A DNA stretch of 64,000 bases. It comes from Phenylobacterium sp. Its GTDB lineage: Bacteria; Pseudomonadota; Alphaproteobacteria; Caulobacterales; Caulobacteraceae. The stretch is taken from the NCBI RefSeq assembly GCF_016793225.1, contig NZ_JAEUMN010000079.1, positions 1 through 64,000 on the forward strand. Direction: 5' to 3'. The number at the start of each line of letters is the position of its first letter. Positions within the stretch are counted from its first letter, which is position 1. Under the pieces are notes generated by a model that searched no databases, was not told the origin of the DNA, and saw only the letters and a list, made by a program, of their open reading frames with translations. Below are positions 1 to 10,091 of this stretch, piece after piece. A program made the position numbers and the translations under genes.

Positions 1-591
1 AGGGGCCTCATGGCCCATGCCGCCGAGGGCCAGGACATCGAAGGCTTCGAACGCTGCGGCCGCACGGCCAACGCCTTCGCCCGCACCGTCGGCCAGGTCG
101 TCCTCCTGAAGCAGCGCTTCGACCGCGAGCAGGCCGAGGCCGCCGCCGGCGCCCGCCGCGAGGCCGAGGCCGCCGAGGTCCGCGCCCGCAAGGCCGACGA
201 GGCCGCCCGCGAGCATCACCGCAAGCGCGTCGACAACCGCCTCGCCCGCCTGGTGTGGGGCCGCTTCGGACAGGTCGAGGCGCTGGACGTCTGGGAAGAC
301 CTTGAGCCCCGCCTCGCCGAACTCGCCCACGACGACGACTTCCTGGCCACGCCCGTCGAGGCCCTCGTGCAGCGCCTCGCCGACGAGTTCGACCTCCACG
401 ATCAGCCCGACGGCGACGACGACGCCGACACACACGACGCCGCCTACCCGGCCGACGTCGGCGACTTCGGCCCCGTTCCCGAGGCCGCGCCCGAACCTCC
501 GCCCCGACCCCCCGATCCCCCGCCGGAGCCCTACATCCCCCCCTGGGAAAAGCTCCGCCCCGGCCAGATCATGCGCGACAGCGGCTGGTAA
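1..591 (+). CDS. hypothetical protein, 5' end probably cut off
   Basis: The frame is open from the window edge; the first ATG is at 10, giving 193 residues, but the gene may start outside the window. I do not recognise the family. The N-terminal half is a charged Ala/Glu/Arg-rich helical stretch (about residues 35-75), probably coiled coil. The middle holds acidic helices, followed by an Asp-rich segment around residues 133-143 and a proline-rich tail (PEPPPRPPDPPPEPYIPPW) ending in GQIMRDSGW. There is no signal peptide or membrane segment in what is visible. The codon bias (G or C in the third position almost throughout) supports real coding. No function is proposed. Confidence 0.6.
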   Translation, partial: RGLMAHAAEGQDIEGFERCGRTANAFARTVGQVVLLKQRFDREQAEAAAGARREAEAAEVRARKADEAAREHHRKRVDNRLARLVWGRFGQVEALDVWEDLEPRLAELAHDDDFLATPVEALVQRLADEFDLHDQPDGDDDADTHDAAYPADVGDFGPVPEAAPEPPPRPPDPPPEPYIPPWEKLRPGQIMRDSGW

Positions 592-640
592 AGCCCCCAA
601 ATCCCCGGCGCCCCCGCGGGACCGCACCCCCGCACGCCCC

Positions 641-672
641 CGTCATCCCGCGGCTCGTCCGCGGGACCCATG
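641..672 (+). repeat. palindromic intergenic repeat, copy A
   Basis: A 32-base element whose core ATCCCGCGG-N5-CCGCGGGA(C/T) is itself a hairpin. An inverted copy with 30 of 32 matching bases lies at 745-776. It resembles the REP-like palindromes scattered between genes in many alphaproteobacteria. Confidence 0.7.
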
Positions 673-744
673 CGTCCGCCGGCTGTGAGCCGGCCGACGT
701 CGCAGGACCCCTGCCGCGCCATCCGACCGCCCCGCAGCCGCCGG

Positions 745-776
745 CATGGATCCCGCGGACAAGCCGCGGGATGACG
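745..776 (-). repeat. palindromic intergenic repeat, copy B (inverted)
   Basis: The reverse complement matches copy A (641-672) at 30 of 32 positions, both differences being C/T. The arms ATCCCGCGG and CCGCGGGAT are perfect around a CTTGT loop. Confidence 0.7.
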
Positions 777-825
777 GCGTGGGGTGATGGCGGCTGCACG
801 CCTGACCTGTGCAAGTCCCGCCGCT

Positions 826-1088
826 CCCCCTCTCGCTCCGCGAGCTCCCCCAGAGGGGGAGCACCCTCGCCCCCCAAGATCCTCCCCCCTCGGGGGAGGT
901 CCGGCGGCGCATCGCGCCGGCGGGGAGGGGGTGGCGGGCAGGGCCTTCGCCCCAGGACCCCCTCTCGCTCCGCGAGCTCCCCCAGAGGGGGAGCACCCTC
1001 CCCCCAAGATCCTCCCCCCCTCGAGGGAGGTCCGGCGGCGCACCGCGCCGGCGGGGAGGGGGTAGCCGGCAGGGCTTCCGCCCAACAG
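826..1088. repeat. tandem 132-bp intergenic repeat, two copies
   Basis: Two direct copies (826-957 and 958 to about 1088), each running from CCCCCTCTCGCTCCGCGAGC through GGGGGAGCACCCTC and GATCCTCCCCCCTC to GGCGGGGAGGGGGT. Each copy contains self-complementary runs (CTCCCCC/GGGGGAG) that could form strong hairpins. The rest of the 592-1103 gap between the truncated hypothetical gene and xerD shows no gene; it is made of this tandem and the palindromes before it. Confidence 0.75.
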
Positions 1089-1103
1089 CCCCCCTCCCCC
1101 GCG

Positions 1104-2021
1104 CTACTTCTTCCTGGCGAGCGGGTGGCGGGTCTGGACCACTTCGCGGAGGCGGTCCGAGGCCACGTGGGTGTAGATCTGCGTGGTGGCGATGTCGGCA
1201 TGGCCGAGCAGCTTCTGGACGATCCGCAGGTCGGCGCCGCCTTCCAGCAGGTGGGTGGCGAAGGCATGCCGCAGCACGTGCGGGCTCACGCGCTCGGGGT
1301 CTATTCCGGCGCCCGCCGCCGCCTCGTCCAGCACCTGCGCGAAGCGGCGCGGCGTCAGCCGGCCGGCGCGGCCGCGTGACGGGAACAGCCAGGGGTTGGT
1401 CTTCTCCCCCTTGGGCACGAAGCGCCAGCGTTCGCTGAGATAGGCCCGGACCGCCGCGCGCGCCTTGTCGTTCAGCGGCGCCAGCCGCTCCTTGCCGCCC
1501 TTGCCCTTCACGATGAGGTAGGAGGGGTCCCGCGCCAGCGCCGCGAGCGGCAGCGCCGTCAGCTCCGAGATCCGCAGCCCCGAGGCGTAGGCGAGCTCCA
1601 CCATGCAGCCGAACCGCAGCCCCTGGGCGCCGTCGCGGGCGGATGCGGCGGCGATCAGCCGGTCCATCTCCTCGCGCGTGAGCACCTTCGGCAGCGGCCG
1701 CCCCTTCTTCGGCGCCTCGACGCGGCGGGACGGATCGTCGTCGCGCCAGCCTTCGCCCAGCACGAAGCGGTAGAACTGGCGCACCGCCGCCCGCCGCCGC
1801 GCCGCCGTCGCCGGCGACAGCCCGCGCGCGCCCAGCGCGGCGAAATAGGCCTCCACGTCCTCGGCGGTCGCGGCCGCCAGGCCCGGGCCGCGCGCCGTGA
1901 GATAGGCGCCGGCGTCGGCGAGGTCGCGGGCGTAGGCCGAAAGGGTGTTGCGCGCCGCCGCGCGCTCCACGGCCATCATCTCGAGGAAGGCGTCGACCCA
2001 GTCGGCCCCTCTGCCGCTCAT
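1104..2021 (-). CDS. xerD: site-specific tyrosine recombinase XerD
   Basis: 305 residues from ATG 2021, the usual XerD length. It resolves chromosome dimers at dif together with XerC and acts on DNA in the cytosol. The N-terminal SAM-like core-binding domain (about 1-105) is followed by the catalytic domain with the tyrosine-recombinase residues in order: Arg in ASGLRISEL, Lys in VKGKGGKER, HxxR in HVLRHAFATHLL, His in LLGHADIATT and the nucleophilic Tyr in QIYTHV. The start codon overlaps the stop of the upstream gene (ATGA), so the two are probably co-transcribed. An in-frame extension further upstream exists but overlaps the neighbour and lacks family similarity, so I rejected it. Confidence 0.93.
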   Translation of the reverse strand: MSGRGADWVDAFLEMMAVERAAARNTLSAYARDLADAGAYLTARGPGLAAATAEDVEAYFAALGARGLSPATAARRRAAVRQFYRFVLGEGWRDDDPSRRVEAPKKGRPLPKVLTREEMDRLIAAASARDGAQGLRFGCMVELAYASGLRISELTALPLAALARDPSYLIVKGKGGKERLAPLNDKARAAVRAYLSERWRFVPKGEKTNPWLFPSRGRAGRLTPRRFAQVLDEAAAGAGIDPERVSPHVLRHAFATHLLEGGADLRIVQKLLGHADIATTQIYTHVASDRLREVVQTRHPLARKK

Positions 2022-3223
2022 TTCAGCGCCGCCAGCCCTTCCAGGACGAACAGGCGTGCGTCGTCCGCCAGGCCCGCGCGGGCCAGGGTCCGCACGATGC
2101 GGGCGCGGTCGGCCGTCGCGGGCCCCGCGGCGCCGGCGTCCGCGCAGGTCCACAGCGCCAGAAGCGCCGCCTCGCCGGCCCGCCGGGTGTCCGACGCCGC
2201 CTCCAGCGCCTGGTTGCGGCCCGCGGGCGCCTTGCCCTCCGGCACGGCGAACCCGGCCAGCTTCGCCCGGTCGGCGCCGGGCAGGTCGTTGGCCAGCGAG
2301 GACACCAGCAGCGCCGCCGCCTGCAGGCGCGCGCGGGTCTTGGGGTCCGCGGCCTCGGCCGCCGCGGCGATCAGGGCCGAGACGCCGGCCTCCGGAGGCA
2401 GTCCCGCCCGGACCGCGGCGGCCAGGCCGCCGATCTCGGCGTCGATCGTGGTGGTGTCGAAGCCGGGCGTGGGCGGCGCCTCGCCGCCGGCCAGCGCCGC
2501 CGCCACCGCCGGCGCGGGCTTGGCGGCGGCCAGGTCGAGGTTCAGCGCCCGCGAGAGCGCCAGGTCGAGCCCGTTCCGCGCCGAGGCCGCGCCCGGCGGC
2601 GTGCCCGCGATCCGCGCCGACATCAGCCGGCCGTAGACGGCGTCCCGCGCCTGGGTCTGGGCGAGCTCGAAGGTCAGCTGGGCCTGCGGCGCCTGGCCCG
2701 CTTCCAGCTGGCAGAAGGCCCGCAGCCGTATCCAGTAGATGTCGCCGCGGTTCGTCGCGAGGCGCTCGGCGACGCCGCAGGCCCGCGCCGTGTCGCCGGA
2801 AAGCAGCGCGGTCTCGGCCGCGGCCCGCGCCAGTTCGGCGTTGCGGTCGACGCCGGGCGCCCGGTCGAGGATCCGCGTGGCGGCGCCCACGTCGCCCAGG
2901 GCGATGAGGGCCGTGGCCCTCTGCCCGGCCAGGGCCTCGTCGCCGGCCGAGCCGTCCGGCCCCTTGGCGCCCGTGGCGAGCACGCGGCGGGCGAGATGGG
3001 CGGCCGCCGGCGACAGCGGCTTGGCGGCGAGCTGCGGCAGCACGGCGCGCGCGGTGTCGATGGGCGTTCCGGCCCAGAGGTCCGCGGGCAGCCCCGTGTC
3101 GCGGCCGGGGGTCGAGAAGGCGTCCGGCGCGGCGAGCTGGACCACCTCCACCTGCGCCGCGGCGGGCCCCGAGAGGGCGGCGGCGAACAGGGCGGGAAGG
3201 ACGAAGCGCAACATGGACGGCAT
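2018..3223 (-). CDS. exported helical repeat protein of unknown function
   Basis: 401 residues starting at ATG 3223 (an alternative ATG is at 3214). It begins with a clear signal peptide ([21 protein letters not shown]). The mature part is Ala/Leu-rich and almost wholly helical, with repeated helix pairs such as [15 protein letters not shown] and [19 protein letters not shown] that look like degenerate TPR-type solenoid repeats. It overlaps xerD by 4 nt and is divergent from aroK, with about 60 bp between the starts. I recognise no catalytic motif. A periplasmic scaffold role is only an inference from the helix repeats. Confidence 0.75.
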   Translation of the reverse strand: MPSMLRFVLPALFAAALSGPAAAQVEVVQLAAPDAFSTPGRDTGLPADLWAGTPIDTARAVLPQLAAKPLSPAAAHLARRVLATGAKGPDGSAGDEALAGQRATALIALGDVGAATRILDRAPGVDRNAELARAAAETALLSGDTARACGVAERLATNRGDIYWIRLRAFCQLEAGQAPQAQLTFELAQTQARDAVYGRLMSARIAGTPPGAASARNGLDLALSRALNLDLAAAKPAPAVAAALAGGEAPPTPGFDTTTIDAEIGGLAAAVRAGLPPEAGVSALIAAAAEAADPKTRARLQAAALLVSSLANDLPGADRAKLAGFAVPEGKAPAGRNQALEAASDTRRAGEAALLALWTCADAGAAGPATADRARIVRTLARAGLADDARLFVLEGLAALK

Positions 3224-3282
3224 CCTAGCCACGACCCCGGATTGGCGCGAGCACACAGGCTCGTGTAAAGGCTCTCCCGTTC

Positions 3283-3831
3283 ATGGACCGCTACGAACCT
3301 CTGCGCCGCCGGACCATCGCTCTCGTGGGCCTGATGGGCGTGGGCAAGTCGAGTGTCGGGCGCCGGCTCGCCACCGCGCTCGGGCTGCCGTTCCGCGACG
3401 CCGACTCCGAGGTCGAGGCCGCCGCCGGCCGCTCGATCCCCGAGATCTTCGCCCAGCTCGGCGAACCCGCCTTCCGCGATGGAGAACGCCGGGTGATCGC
3501 CCGCCTGCTCGAAGGGCCGCCGCATGTCCTCGCCACCGGCGGCGGCGCGTTCATGAGCCCCGAGACCCGCGGGCTCATCAAGGAAAAGGCCGTGTCGATC
3601 TGGCTCAAGACCGACCTCGAGGTCCTCGCCCGGCGCGTGGGCCGCAAGGACAATCGTCCGCTGATCGCCGGCAAGGATCCGCTGGAGGTCCTGAAGGCCC
3701 AGGCCGAGGCGCGGTATCCGGTCTACGCCGAGGCCGACATCACGGTGGAGACCGGCGACGCGGCGCATCACATCACCGTGGGCCAGGTGATCCAGGCGCT
3801 GCAGGCGCACCTGGGCGAGACCGCCCGATGA
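3283..3831 (+). CDS. aroK: shikimate kinase
   Basis: 182 residues. It phosphorylates shikimate at the 3-hydroxyl using ATP, step 5 of the chorismate pathway. Visible motifs are Walker [10 protein letters not shown], the Asp pair in RDADSEVE, the shikimate-binding Arg in PAFRDGE, the ATGGGAF loop and the lid Arg in DNRPLI. Its stop overlaps the aroB start (ATGA), so the two consecutive-pathway enzymes are translationally coupled. Length is normal for the family. Confidence 0.95.
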   Translation: MDRYEPLRRRTIALVGLMGVGKSSVGRRLATALGLPFRDADSEVEAAAGRSIPEIFAQLGEPAFRDGERRVIARLLEGPPHVLATGGGAFMSPETRGLIKEKAVSIWLKTDLEVLARRVGRKDNRPLIAGKDPLEVLKAQAEARYPVYAEADITVETGDAAHHITVGQVIQALQAHLGETAR

Positions 3832-4940
3832 GCCGCACCATCCCCGTCGGCCTGGGCGAGCGCGCGTACGACGTGCTCGTGGGCCAGGGCCTGCTGGACG
3901 ACGCCGGCCGCCGGATCGCGCCCTTCGCCCGGCGAGGCCGGACCGCGGTGGTCAGCGACGAGACCGTCTGGGCGCTGCACGGGCAAAGGCTCACGGCCGG
4001 GCTGGCCGCCGGCGGCGTCGAGGCCCTGCCCGTGGTCGTGCCCCCGGGCGAGCAGACCAAGAGCTTCGAGGGCCTGGCCGACCTCATGGACCGCCTGCTG
4101 GCGCTGGAGCTCGACCGGGGCGACATCGTCACCGCCTTCGGCGGCGGCGTGGTGGGCGACCTCGCGGGCTTCGCCGCGGCGATCTACAAGCGCGGCGTCG
4201 ACTTCGTGCAGATCCCGACCACGCTCCTGGCGCAGGTGGATTCCTCGGTCGGCGGCAAGACCGCCATCGACACGCCCCGCGGCAAGAACCTCGTCGGCGC
4301 CTTCCACCAGCCGCGCCTGGTGCTCGCCGACCTCTCCGTCCTGGAGACGCTGCCGGACCGGGAGATGCGGGCCGGCTACGCCGAGGTGATCAAGTACGGC
4401 CTCCTGGGCGACCTCGCCTTCTTCGAATGGCTCGAGGCGCACGTCGCCGAGGTGCTCGCCCGCGAACCGTCGGCGCTGTCCCACGCGGTCGCGCGGTCGA
4501 TCGAGATGAAGGCCGAGATCGTCGCCGCGGACGAGCGCGAACAGGGCTGCCGCGCGCTGCTCAACCTCGGCCACACCTTCGCCCATGCCCTCGAGGCCGA
4601 GACCGGCTACGGCGAGGCGCTGCTGCACGGCGAAGCCGTGGGGGTCGGCATGGCGCTGGCCTTCCGCTTCTCCGCCGCCCAGGGCCTGGCGACCGGCCAG
4701 GACGCCGGGCGCGCCGCCGCGGCCATCGGCGCCTCCGGCCTGCCGACGACGCTCGACGCCGTCCCGGGGCATCCGTTCGACGCCGGCCGGCTGGTGGCCC
4801 ACATGGCGCAGGACAAGAAGGCCGAGGCCGGGCGCCTGACCTTCATCCTCGCCCGCGGGCTTGGGGATGCGTTCGTCGCCAAGGACGTGGACGCGGACGC
4901 GGTCCGCGCCTTCCTGGCCGCTGAAGGAGCTCTCGCGTGA
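3828..4940 (+). CDS. aroB: 3-dehydroquinate synthase
   Basis: 370 residues. It converts DAHP to 3-dehydroquinate, step 2 of the shikimate pathway, with NAD and a divalent metal. Visible signatures are the nucleotide-binding stretch [17 protein letters not shown], the active-site run [19 protein letters not shown], and metal ligands in [20 protein letters not shown] and [12 protein letters not shown]. It is the middle gene of a tight aroK-aroB-CorB-type run, with a 4-nt overlap on each side. Start ATG 3828 follows from the overlap and the family N-terminus. Confidence 0.95.
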   Translation: MSRTIPVGLGERAYDVLVGQGLLDDAGRRIAPFARRGRTAVVSDETVWALHGQRLTAGLAAGGVEALPVVVPPGEQTKSFEGLADLMDRLLALELDRGDIVTAFGGGVVGDLAGFAAAIYKRGVDFVQIPTTLLAQVDSSVGGKTAIDTPRGKNLVGAFHQPRLVLADLSVLETLPDREMRAGYAEVIKYGLLGDLAFFEWLEAHVAEVLAREPSALSHAVARSIEMKAEIVAADEREQGCRALLNLGHTFAHALEAETGYGEALLHGEAVGVGMALAFRFSAAQGLATGQDAGRAAAAIGASGLPTTLDAVPGHPFDAGRLVAHMAQDKKAEAGRLTFILARGLGDAFVAKDVDADAVRAFLAAEGALA

Positions 4941-6235
4941 TCTGGGCGGTCCTTGGGGCGCTCGCGCCGTCCCTGCTGATCCTGCTCACCCTGGCGGCGC
5001 TGGTGTCGGCGGCGGAAACGTCGATGACCGCCGCCAGCCGCGGCCGGCTGCACCAGCTGGAACGCGAAGGCGACGCCGCCGCGCGGCGGGTCAATCGCCT
5101 GATCGGCAACCAGGAGACCATGATCGGGGCGATCCTGCTCTCCAACAACGTCCTGAACATCGGGGCCTCGGCCCTGACCACGGCGGTGCTGACATCGCTG
5201 TTCCCGCCCGGCTCGGCCCTCGGCCCGCTGATCTCCACGGCCATCATGACGGTGCTGGTGGTCATCTTCGGCGAGATCCTGCCCAAGACCATCGCCATCG
5301 CCCGCGCGGACGACGTCGCGCGGACGCTGTCGATCCCGACCACCTGGCTGGTGCGCATCTTCGGCCCGCTGGCCGACGGCGCGCAGTGGATCGTGCGCCA
5401 GACGCTGCGGCCGTTCGGGATCAAGCTCGACGCCGGCGCCGACGTGCTTGCCGCCCACGAGGAGATCCGCGGCGCGGTCGAGTACCACCACTCGGAAGGG
5501 CTCGTGGAGACCCGCGACCGCTACATGCTGGGCGGCGTGCTCGACCTGGGCGAGATGGACGTCTCGGAGGTGATGATCCACCGCCGGTCCATGGCCACGC
5601 TGGACGGCGCCCTGCCCGCGCGCGACCTCCTGCGCGCCGCCCTCGACGCCAACCACACGCGCCTGCCGGTCTACCGCGACGAGCCGGACAACATCGTGGG
5701 CGTCCTGCACCTGAAGGACCTGCTGGCCGCGCTCGCCGACGCCGAGGGCGACATCGGCGCCGTCGACGTGTCGGCCATCCTGCGCGAGCCCTGGTACATC
5801 CCCGAGACCACGACGCTGAAGGACCAGCTCGCCGCCTTCCTGAAGCGCCAGGTCCACTTCGCGCTGGTGGTCGACGAGTACGGCGCGCTGCAGGGCCTCG
5901 TCACGCTCGAGGACATCCTCGAGGAGATCGTGGGCGAGATCGAGGACGAGCACGACGTCGTGGCGCGCGGCGTGAAGCCGCTGGCGGACGGCGGCGTCCT
6001 GGTCGAGGGCGCGGTCACCATCCGCGACCTCAACCGCGCCATGAACTGGAACCTGCCCGACGACGAGGCGGTGACGGTGGCCGGGCTCCTCATCCACGAG
6101 GCCGAGGCGATCCCCGAGGTCGGCCAGGCCTTCACGTTCCATCGCCATCGCTTCCGGGTCGAGGCCCGCAAGGGCGCCCGCATCACCTCGCTGAAGGTCG
6201 AGCCGCTGCCGCCGCTCGAGGACGACGAGGAGTAG
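4937..6235 (+). CDS. CNNM/CorB-type transporter with CBS domains (HlyC/CorC family)
   Basis: 432 residues from a GTG start overlapping the aroB stop (GTGA). The order is an N-terminal DUF21/CNNM membrane domain with about three or four hydrophobic segments (residues 1-25, 55-80, 85-110, 125-150) and the conserved [16 protein letters not shown], then a CBS pair (about 195-330; [61 protein letters not shown]), then a CorC/HlyC C-terminal domain. Family members are linked to magnesium or cobalt handling. The haemolysin label on some relatives is historical. The substrate here is unproven. Confidence 0.9.
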   Translation: MIWAVLGALAPSLLILLTLAALVSAAETSMTAASRGRLHQLEREGDAAARRVNRLIGNQETMIGAILLSNNVLNIGASALTTAVLTSLFPPGSALGPLISTAIMTVLVVIFGEILPKTIAIARADDVARTLSIPTTWLVRIFGPLADGAQWIVRQTLRPFGIKLDAGADVLAAHEEIRGAVEYHHSEGLVETRDRYMLGGVLDLGEMDVSEVMIHRRSMATLDGALPARDLLRAALDANHTRLPVYRDEPDNIVGVLHLKDLLAALADAEGDIGAVDVSAILREPWYIPETTTLKDQLAAFLKRQVHFALVVDEYGALQGLVTLEDILEEIVGEIEDEHDVVARGVKPLADGGVLVEGAVTIRDLNRAMNWNLPDDEAVTVAGLLIHEAEAIPEVGQAFTFHRHRFRVEARKGARITSLKVEPLPPLEDDEE

Positions 6236-6256
6236 CGCCCCGCCCGGAACGACGAA

Positions 6257-6284
6257 GACCCCCTTCCCGAGGGAAAGGGGGTCC
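6257..6284. terminator. stem-loop between convergent genes
   Basis: GACCCCCTTCCC pairs with GGGAAAGGGGGTC around a short loop, between two converging genes (stops at 6235 and 6313). There is no clear U-tract, so it may act as a bidirectional rather than a canonical intrinsic terminator. Confidence 0.5.
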
Positions 6285-6312
6285 CGTCTCGGCGGCCGTC
6301 CCGGATCGGGGC

Positions 6313-9300
6313 CTAGAAGTTCAGGTTCGCGCCGACGAAGAAGAACCGGCCGCGGTTGTCGTACTGCGAGGCGCCGAGCCCCGTGCCGTTGTAGGTCTCA
6401 GGCAGGCCGGGGGGCTCGCGGTCGAACAGGTTGATGACGCCCGCCCGGAAGACGATGTCGTCGTTCATCCGGTAGGTGGCGCGCAGGTCGTGCCGGAAGT
6501 AGTCGCCCGTGTAGTAGGGGTCGAGCTGGTTCGGCTGGAACGCGTTGTTGGCGATCATCGAGTCGATCCAGAGCGTGTTCCAGGTCACCGACACCTTGCC
6601 GTAGGTCCAGCGGGCGGTGGCGTTCACCTTCCACTCGGCCAGCGCGTTGTTGATCGAGTTCGCGAGCTGGGTGAACGCCTGGCCCGGCAGGCCCTGCAGG
6701 TGGAAGCGGTACATCCAGGTGGCGTCCAGGCGCAGGGCGACGTCGCCGTAGTCCTGCCCCATCAGATCCTCGGTGCGGAAGCCGTACGACACCGCGTAGT
6801 CCCAGCCCTCGACCTTCACGCTGGCGACGTTCTGGTTGATGAGGAAGACCTCGGTGACCCCGCCGACCACGCCGGTGTTCACGCCGGTCGGGTCCCGCAC
6901 GATCTGGGCGCAGAACGGGTTCGAGGCGATCGGCTGCGTCGAGTCGTAGCAGAGGCCCTGGAACAGCGTGTTGATCGGCACCGTGCCCACCTGCTGGGTC
7001 ACGTTGTACTTGAAGAAGTCCGCCGAGATCTGGAGGTTCGGGACCCAGCGCGGCTGGATCACGACGCCGTACTGGTAGGTGTGCGCCGTCTCCGGACCGA
7101 GGTCCGGATTGCCGCCCACGGTGAGCGGCAGCGACGGCCGGCCGGTCCCGAAGTTCGACTGGAAGGTGGCCGAGTTCCACCCGGGGATCGCCGCCGCGCA
7201 GGTGACGCGCCGCGCCGCCTGCTGGGCCGCGGTCGCCCCCGCGAACACCGCCGCGTCGCACGGGTCGGTGGCTGCGGTCGTGAAGTTCCGGCTCTGCGGC
7301 GCGAAGAGCTCGACGATGTTCGGCGCACGCACCGCGGTGCTCTGCGAGCCGCGCAACCGGATGTCATCGATCGGCGCCCACTCCAGGTGGATGCGGTACT
7401 GGTCGGCGCCGCCGATCGTCGAATAGTCCGAGACGCGTCCGGCCAGCTCCAGCGTCAGCTCCTCGGCGAACGGAACGTCCTTCAGGAGCGGGATGCGGAT
7501 CTCGCCGTAGGCCTCCTTCACGTCGTACTCGCCCTCGCGCGTGCCGATGGCGTTGATGAACAGCGCGGCGGAGGCGCCCAGCGCATCCTGGGCGAAGCGG
7601 CTCTTCTCCTTGCGGTACTCGGCGCCGAAAGCCACGCCCACCGGGCCGGCCGGAAGTTCGAACAGGCTGGTGGTGAAGTTCAGGCCGGCGACCGTCTGCG
7701 AGACGTCCTGGTCCGTGGCCGAGTTGGCGTTCGACCACAGGATCGCCTCGCGGGACGGGCCGTTGATCAGGTCCCAGGGCGCGCAGCCGGCCGCGCGGGC
7801 CGCCGCGTCGCGGCACACCACCTGCCCGTTGAGCAGAACCGCGTCCACCGCCTGCTGGACGCGCGCCAGGTTCGGGACGTTGTACGAGGTCGTCTTGCCG
7901 GCCAGGTCGGAATACTGGACGTAGGCGTCCCAGTTCACCTGGCGGCCGAAGGTCTCGAACTCGCCCTCCATGCCGCCGGCGATGCGGATCTGCTCGCGCT
8001 CGGTCTTCACGTCGCGCCAGCCGAACTCCTCCCAGATCTTGCCGACGTTGACGGCGCTCGCCTGGGTGAGCGTCAGGCCCGCGCCCCGCTGGGCGAACGG
8101 CAGCGGCTGTCCGTTCGGACCGTTCACGGGCCCCGTCCACACGGCGCGCAGCGCCGCGGCCGTGGCGCCGGGACCGTTCAGGTAGGCGTTGTCGCCCCGC
8201 ATGACGATCGGCATCGTCCCGCCGCCGCTGGCGTTGGAGAACGCCGGCACGAAGTAGCCGTAGCCGGAGACCTTCACGTAGCTCGCGTCGACGAAGGCCT
8301 TCCAGGTGTCGGTGATCTGGTAGTCCACATAGGTCCGCAGGACGGCGCGGTTCGCCTTGCCCTGCAGGGCCGTGTACAGCTGGCTGTAGACGAGCGACGC
8401 GTCCTGGCAGGTGGGCAGGACCACCCCGGTCGCGCAGGCCGGCGACAGGCGCACCAGCGAGGCGCCGTTGTCGCGCAGGTCACGGCTGACGGCGAGGCCG
8501 CCGACCACCGTGTCGGTCGAGGTGACGTTGGAATTGCGCAGCTGGAAGGTGGCGAACGGCGACAGGTTCGTGCGCGAGTTCGGGACGACGTTCTGGGTCG
8601 TCACGCCGGCCGCGTTGTTGCGCCGCACGCCCGGGAAGGCGAAGTCGCGGTCGCGGGCCATGATCTTGTCGATGCTGGCGTACTCGCCGCCCACCAGCAC
8701 GTTGAGCCGGTCCTCGAAGTACTTCGAGCCCCAGTTGAAGCCGACCCGGAGCTCCTCGCCGTCGCCCTCCTGGGCGATGCCGCCCTGGACGTCGAGCTCG
8801 AGCCCGCGCTGCTCCTTCTTCATGATGAAGTTCACGACGCCGGCGATGGCCTCCGAGCCGTAGACCGCCGAGGCGCCGCCCGCGATGGTCTCGACCCGCT
8901 CGATCATCAGCGAGGGGATCGTGTTCAGGTCGACCGCGGGCGACGAGGCGTCCGAGAACGGCAGGCGGCGGCCGTCCATCAGCACCAGCGTCCGCTGGGC
9001 GCCCAGGCCGCGGATGTCGGCGCGGGTCTGGCCGGCCAGGAACAGCGTCGCCGAGGTGGTCTGGGCGTTCTGGTTGGGGTTCAGGCTGGGCTGCTCCATC
9101 AGCACGTCGCCCACCGACACCTGCCCGGCCTCTCGGATCGTCTCGGCCGTGACGACCGAGAGCGGCTGCGGCGCGTTGAAGGTGTCGCGCCGGATGCGCG
9201 AGCCGGTGACCACGATCTCGCCGACCTCCGTGCCCTCCTCGGCGGTCTGGGCGACGGCCGCGCCGAACGGCGCCGCGGCCGAGAGGGCCCCGGCGATGAG

Positions 9301-9339
9301 GGTGGTGGCCAGCAGGCGCTGGCGAATGGAATAGGCCAT
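6313..9339 (-). CDS. TonB-dependent outer-membrane receptor
   Basis: 1008 residues with a signal peptide (LLATTLIAGALSAAAPFGAAVAQ). The plug domain starts after EVGEIVVTGSRIRRDTFNAPQP and contains DIRGLGAQRTLVLMDGRRL and ERVETIAGGASAVYGSEAIAGVVNFI. It is followed by a long beta-barrel ending in the outer-membrane signature FVGANLNF with terminal Phe. Energised by TonB-ExbBD, such receptors import large or scarce solutes. The GSRI-type plug resembles Caulobacter/Sphingomonas receptors for sugars, peptides or plant compounds. The ligand cannot be read from sequence. It stands alone, convergent with the CorB-type gene, behind a 460-bp upstream gap. Confidence 0.92.
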   Translation of the reverse strand: MAYSIRQRLLATTLIAGALSAAAPFGAAVAQTAEEGTEVGEIVVTGSRIRRDTFNAPQPLSVVTAETIREAGQVSVGDVLMEQPSLNPNQNAQTTSATLFLAGQTRADIRGLGAQRTLVLMDGRRLPFSDASSPAVDLNTIPSLMIERVETIAGGASAVYGSEAIAGVVNFIMKKEQRGLELDVQGGIAQEGDGEELRVGFNWGSKYFEDRLNVLVGGEYASIDKIMARDRDFAFPGVRRNNAAGVTTQNVVPNSRTNLSPFATFQLRNSNVTSTDTVVGGLAVSRDLRDNGASLVRLSPACATGVVLPTCQDASLVYSQLYTALQGKANRAVLRTYVDYQITDTWKAFVDASYVKVSGYGYFVPAFSNASGGGTMPIVMRGDNAYLNGPGATAAALRAVWTGPVNGPNGQPLPFAQRGAGLTLTQASAVNVGKIWEEFGWRDVKTEREQIRIAGGMEGEFETFGRQVNWDAYVQYSDLAGKTTSYNVPNLARVQQAVDAVLLNGQVVCRDAAARAAGCAPWDLINGPSREAILWSNANSATDQDVSQTVAGLNFTTSLFELPAGPVGVAFGAEYRKEKSRFAQDALGASAALFINAIGTREGEYDVKEAYGEIRIPLLKDVPFAEELTLELAGRVSDYSTIGGADQYRIHLEWAPIDDIRLRGSQSTAVRAPNIVELFAPQSRNFTTAATDPCDAAVFAGATAAQQAARRVTCAAAIPGWNSATFQSNFGTGRPSLPLTVGGNPDLGPETAHTYQYGVVIQPRWVPNLQISADFFKYNVTQQVGTVPINTLFQGLCYDSTQPIASNPFCAQIVRDPTGVNTGVVGGVTEVFLINQNVASVKVEGWDYAVSYGFRTEDLMGQDYGDVALRLDATWMYRFHLQGLPGQAFTQLANSINNALAEWKVNATARWTYGKVSVTWNTLWIDSMIANNAFQPNQLDPYYTGDYFRHDLRATYRMNDDIVFRAGVINLFDREPPGLPETYNGTGLGASQYDNRGRFFFVGANLNF

Positions 9340-9800
9340 GGAACTCCGGTCCCCTGTTGCCCCGGCGGTCGCGCCGCGGGAGGTGCGTGCTGCTGTCAGC
9401 GGACATGTCGGGACGCGCGCGTGCTGCGGCGCCCCATGCCGCTGCCTGCGTTTCCTCTAGGGAGGCCCCGGCCGGGGGATTAGGGAGATCGCCTCACCCA
9501 TTGCATGAATAACGTTCAGGCAGGGCGCGCCGCCGGACGCTTCAGCCTGCATCTATGCTTCTGTCTTTGCAGGATTTTCGCTGGCCGCCGCGGCTTCGCC
9601 ATTCGGCGCCGGGATTCCGTTGCGCGACGGTCACGCACCGATGCGACCGGTCGATCCGGCGCGTTGTGTGGCGCCCGCGCCACGACAATGACGCAAGACG
9701 CGCGACGAGCGGCGGCGTGGGGACGGTCGGAAGCGCAGGACGTCCCGGATCCAGCCTGCCGGCGCTGCGGACGGCGGGCCGCCGGGGACCGGCTGGCCTC
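9340..9800. other. intergenic region upstream of the TonB receptor
   Basis: About 460 bp between the DUF3297 gene stop (9801) and the TonB receptor start (9339), both on the minus strand. It must hold the receptor promoter. I see no tRNA, recognisable riboswitch or strong terminator, and the short frames crossing it have poor codon bias. Confidence 0.5.
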
Positions 9801-10052
9801 TCAGCCCTCGCGGAAGTAGGGCTCCACCGGCCCCTGGAGCTTGACCGTCAGGGGGTTGCCGTGACGGTCCTTGGACGCGCCCACGGAGAGCCGCACCCAG
9901 CCTTCGCTGACGCAGTATTCCTCGACGTTCGTCTTGTCCTGCCCCTTGAAGCGCACGCCCACGTTCCGCTGCAGCACCGCCTCGTCGTAGTAGGGGCTGC
10001 GGGGATCGACGCTCAGCCGGTCGGGAAGGGTCGGAGGGGTCTCGTCGCTCAT
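9801..10052 (-). CDS. DUF3297 family protein
   Basis: 83 residues. The sequence (SDETPPTLPDRLSVDPRSPYYDE, ALQRNVGVRFKG-type core, VEEYCVSEGWVRL, GNPLTVKLQGPVEPYFREG) matches the small conserved DUF3297 family of proteobacteria as I know it. It is probably cytosolic: no signal or membrane segment, highly charged, beta-rich. No function is established. Full length for the family. Confidence 0.8.
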   Translation of the reverse strand: MSDETPPTLPDRLSVDPRSPYYDEAVLQRNVGVRFKGQDKTNVEEYCVSEGWVRLSVGASKDRHGNPLTVKLQGPVEPYFREG

Positions 10053-10091
10053 GGCGGCGAGGTAGACCGCCGGAGGTCACAAGTCGAGCCC

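Noticed and set aside
4861-9483. 1540-codon open frame on the plus strand
   Set aside because: It is an antisense shadow of the TonB receptor gene and its neighbours, made of GC-rich codons without recognisable domains.
9505-9819. 104-codon ORF upstream of the DUF3297 gene
   Set aside because: Poor codon bias, no ribosome site and no domain. Treated as intergenic.
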